From NCBI RefSeq assembly GCF_900115475.1, contig NZ_FOWP01000012.1:107474-171473 (forward strand): DNA of 64,000 nucleotides. Reading direction: 5' to 3'. This stretch comes from Ectopseudomonas composti. GTDB lineage: Bacteria; Pseudomonadota; Gammaproteobacteria; Pseudomonadales; Pseudomonadaceae. A model generated the notes under the pieces. It was not told where the DNA came from, did no database searches, and was given only the letters and a program-made list of their open reading frames with translations. Of this stretch, positions 63,257-64,000 are shown one piece after another (position 1 is the stretch's first letter; every line of letters begins with the position of its first letter). The translations under genes were made by a program, and so were the position numbers.

Positions 63257-63290
63257 GAAACCCCAGACCGCGTTGGCGATCTGGGGTTTC
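63257..63290 (-). terminator. Second (distal) rRNA operon terminator copy
   Basis: GAAACCCCAGA...TCTGGGGTTTC stem, nearly the same as the copy at 63383-63416. Read leftward it is followed by TTCTTTG. It is preceded by GTCAAGCTCCTATAC, which matches the 5S 3' end region. Confidence 0.8.
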
Positions 63291-63382
63291 GTATAGGAGC
63301 TTGACGAAGGCTCGGCCGGCGCTCCGGTGGCCGGCGCCCCGGGACTCTCACCGCCACACACCATTTTCCGCGCCACAAAGAA

Positions 63383-63416
63383 GAAACCCCAGACCGCGTG
63401 CGCGATCTGGGGTTTC
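63383..63416 (-). terminator. Proximal rRNA operon terminator
   Basis: GAAACCCCAGA (63383-63393) pairs with TCTGGGGTTTC (63406-63416), with further GC pairs inside; read leftward the stem is followed by TTCTTTG. It sits ten bases past the 5S gene. Confidence 0.85.
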
Positions 63417-63426
63417 GTATAGGAGC

Positions 63427-63542
63427 CTGACGATGACCTACTCTCACATGGTGAAGCACCACACTACCATCGGCGATGCGTCGTTTCACTACTGAGTTCG
63501 GGATGGGATCAGGTGGTTCCAACGCTCTATGGTCGTCAAGCA
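63427..63542 (-). rRNA. rrf: 5S ribosomal RNA
   Basis: Leftward strand starts TGCTTGACGACCATAGAGCG and contains GGAACCACCTGATCCC, CCGAACTCAG, AGTGAAACGACGCATCGCCG and ends GAGAGTAGGTCATCGTCAGG, the familiar pseudomonad 5S. The exact ends may differ by a few bases. It follows the 23S gene on the same strand. Confidence 0.95.
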
Positions 63543-63680
63543 ATTCGGTTGGGATCTCGTCGTAAGACGCTATCCCTTGGATATGTGATAGATAATTTGT
63601 AGTTCTTGCAAATTTTCGGCTTTCTGTCGACTTCACCATCGACACCCTCTGCTTGATGGGCAGATTGTTTGGGTGTTATA

Positions 63681-64000
63681 TGGTCAAGCCTCACGGGCAA
63701 TTAGTATTGGTTAGCTCAACGCCTCACAGCGCTTACACACCCAACCTATCAACGTCGTAGTCTTCGACGGCCCTTTAGGGAGCTCAAGGCTCCAGTGAGA
63801 TCTCATCTTGAGGCAAGTTTCCCGCTTAGATGCTTTCAGCGGTTATCTTTTCCGAACATAGCTACCCGGCAATGCCACTGGCGTGACAACCGGAACACCA
63901 GAGGTTCGTCCAACCCGGTCCTCTCGTACTAAGGTCAGCCCCTCTCAAATCTCAAACGTCCACGGCAGATAGGGACCGAACTGTCTCACGACGTTCTAAA
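63681..64000 (-). rRNA. rrl: 23S ribosomal RNA, 3' part
   Basis: The strand leading into the window edge matches the 23S 3' domain: GTTCGGACCGGGTTGG-type helix 95 region (sarcin-ricin loop TAGTACGAGAGGACC near 63920), AGCGCTGTGAGGCGTTG and the end CCCGTGAGGCTTGACCA. The 5' portion lies beyond base 64000. The 138-bp spacer to the 5S gene holds no tRNA that I can see. Confidence 0.95.

Noticed and set aside
63120..63430. Repeats before the rRNA operon considered as a CRISPR array
   Set aside because: Only two or three copies, with terminator stems and unequal spacing; no direct repeats of 25-37 bp with uniform spacers.

Overview
The window is a stretch of a high-GC gammaproteobacterial chromosome. 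A Pseudomonas is the best fit, possibly of the P. mendocina/oleovorans type; the species is inference. Supporting signs are the 5S rRNA sequence, two blocks whose gene order I recognise from P. aeruginosa PAO1 (fpvGHJKCDEF; ctpM-transporter-tlpQ next to bqsPQRS), a DUF2790 gene and SfnB/TauD-type sulfur genes. I see no phage, plasmid, CRISPR or intact transposase, so most of the window is ordinary core or accessory chromosome.

Layout. 1-4.5 kb: the 3' end of a Csu-type chaperone-usher pilus operon (pilin, chaperone, usher, tip adhesin), faced by a small secreted protein that looks like a reduced spore-coat-U domain. 4.9-14.8 kb: pdxY, then a leftward series made of TetR, a FabF-like ketosynthase, a decaying SDR pseudogene, an RND pump, its adaptor and a second TetR, with the outer-membrane factor divergent. 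Two copies of one 24-bp inverted repeat mark this as a single TetR-controlled efflux regulon. 15.2-21.6 kb: an organosulfur operon (two SfnB-like flavoproteins, an LLM monooxygenase, a MetQNI-like ABC importer). 21.7-23.6 kb: an ArsR-controlled quinone-oxidoreductase/ABM pair with three matching operators. 23.7-32.5 kb: a DUF2790 protein, a patatin, a TauD-type dioxygenase with its ABC importer, and a type V autotransporter.

33.1-48.7 kb is an iron block. An eight-gene leftward operon matches fpvGHJK-fpvCDEF, which in PAO1 reduces and releases iron from ferri-pyoverdine in the periplasm and imports it. It is divergent from an ECF sigma/FecR/TonB-receptor cell-surface signalling set. A second such set follows on the other strand and carries a translationally coupled siderophore-esterase-like hydrolase. 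No siderophore synthesis gene lies in the window.

49.1-63.1 kb: an ABC-F ATPase, azoR with a divergent LysR, two chemoreceptors around a transporter (CtpM/TlpQ-like), an FMN reductase, the BqsRS two-component system with two PepSY proteins and a recognisable BqsR box, a second patatin, and queD. The window ends in the 3' part of a leftward rRNA operon (5S and partial 23S) with duplicated terminators.

I did not find a clearly new multi-gene system. The most useful leads are the FabF paralogue inside the efflux regulon, the pairing of Fpv iron-release genes with an adjacent receptor/sigma set, the second set with a built-in esterase, the small SCPU-like protein beside the pilus operon, and a 118-bp element with terminal inverted repeats at 32956-33073.
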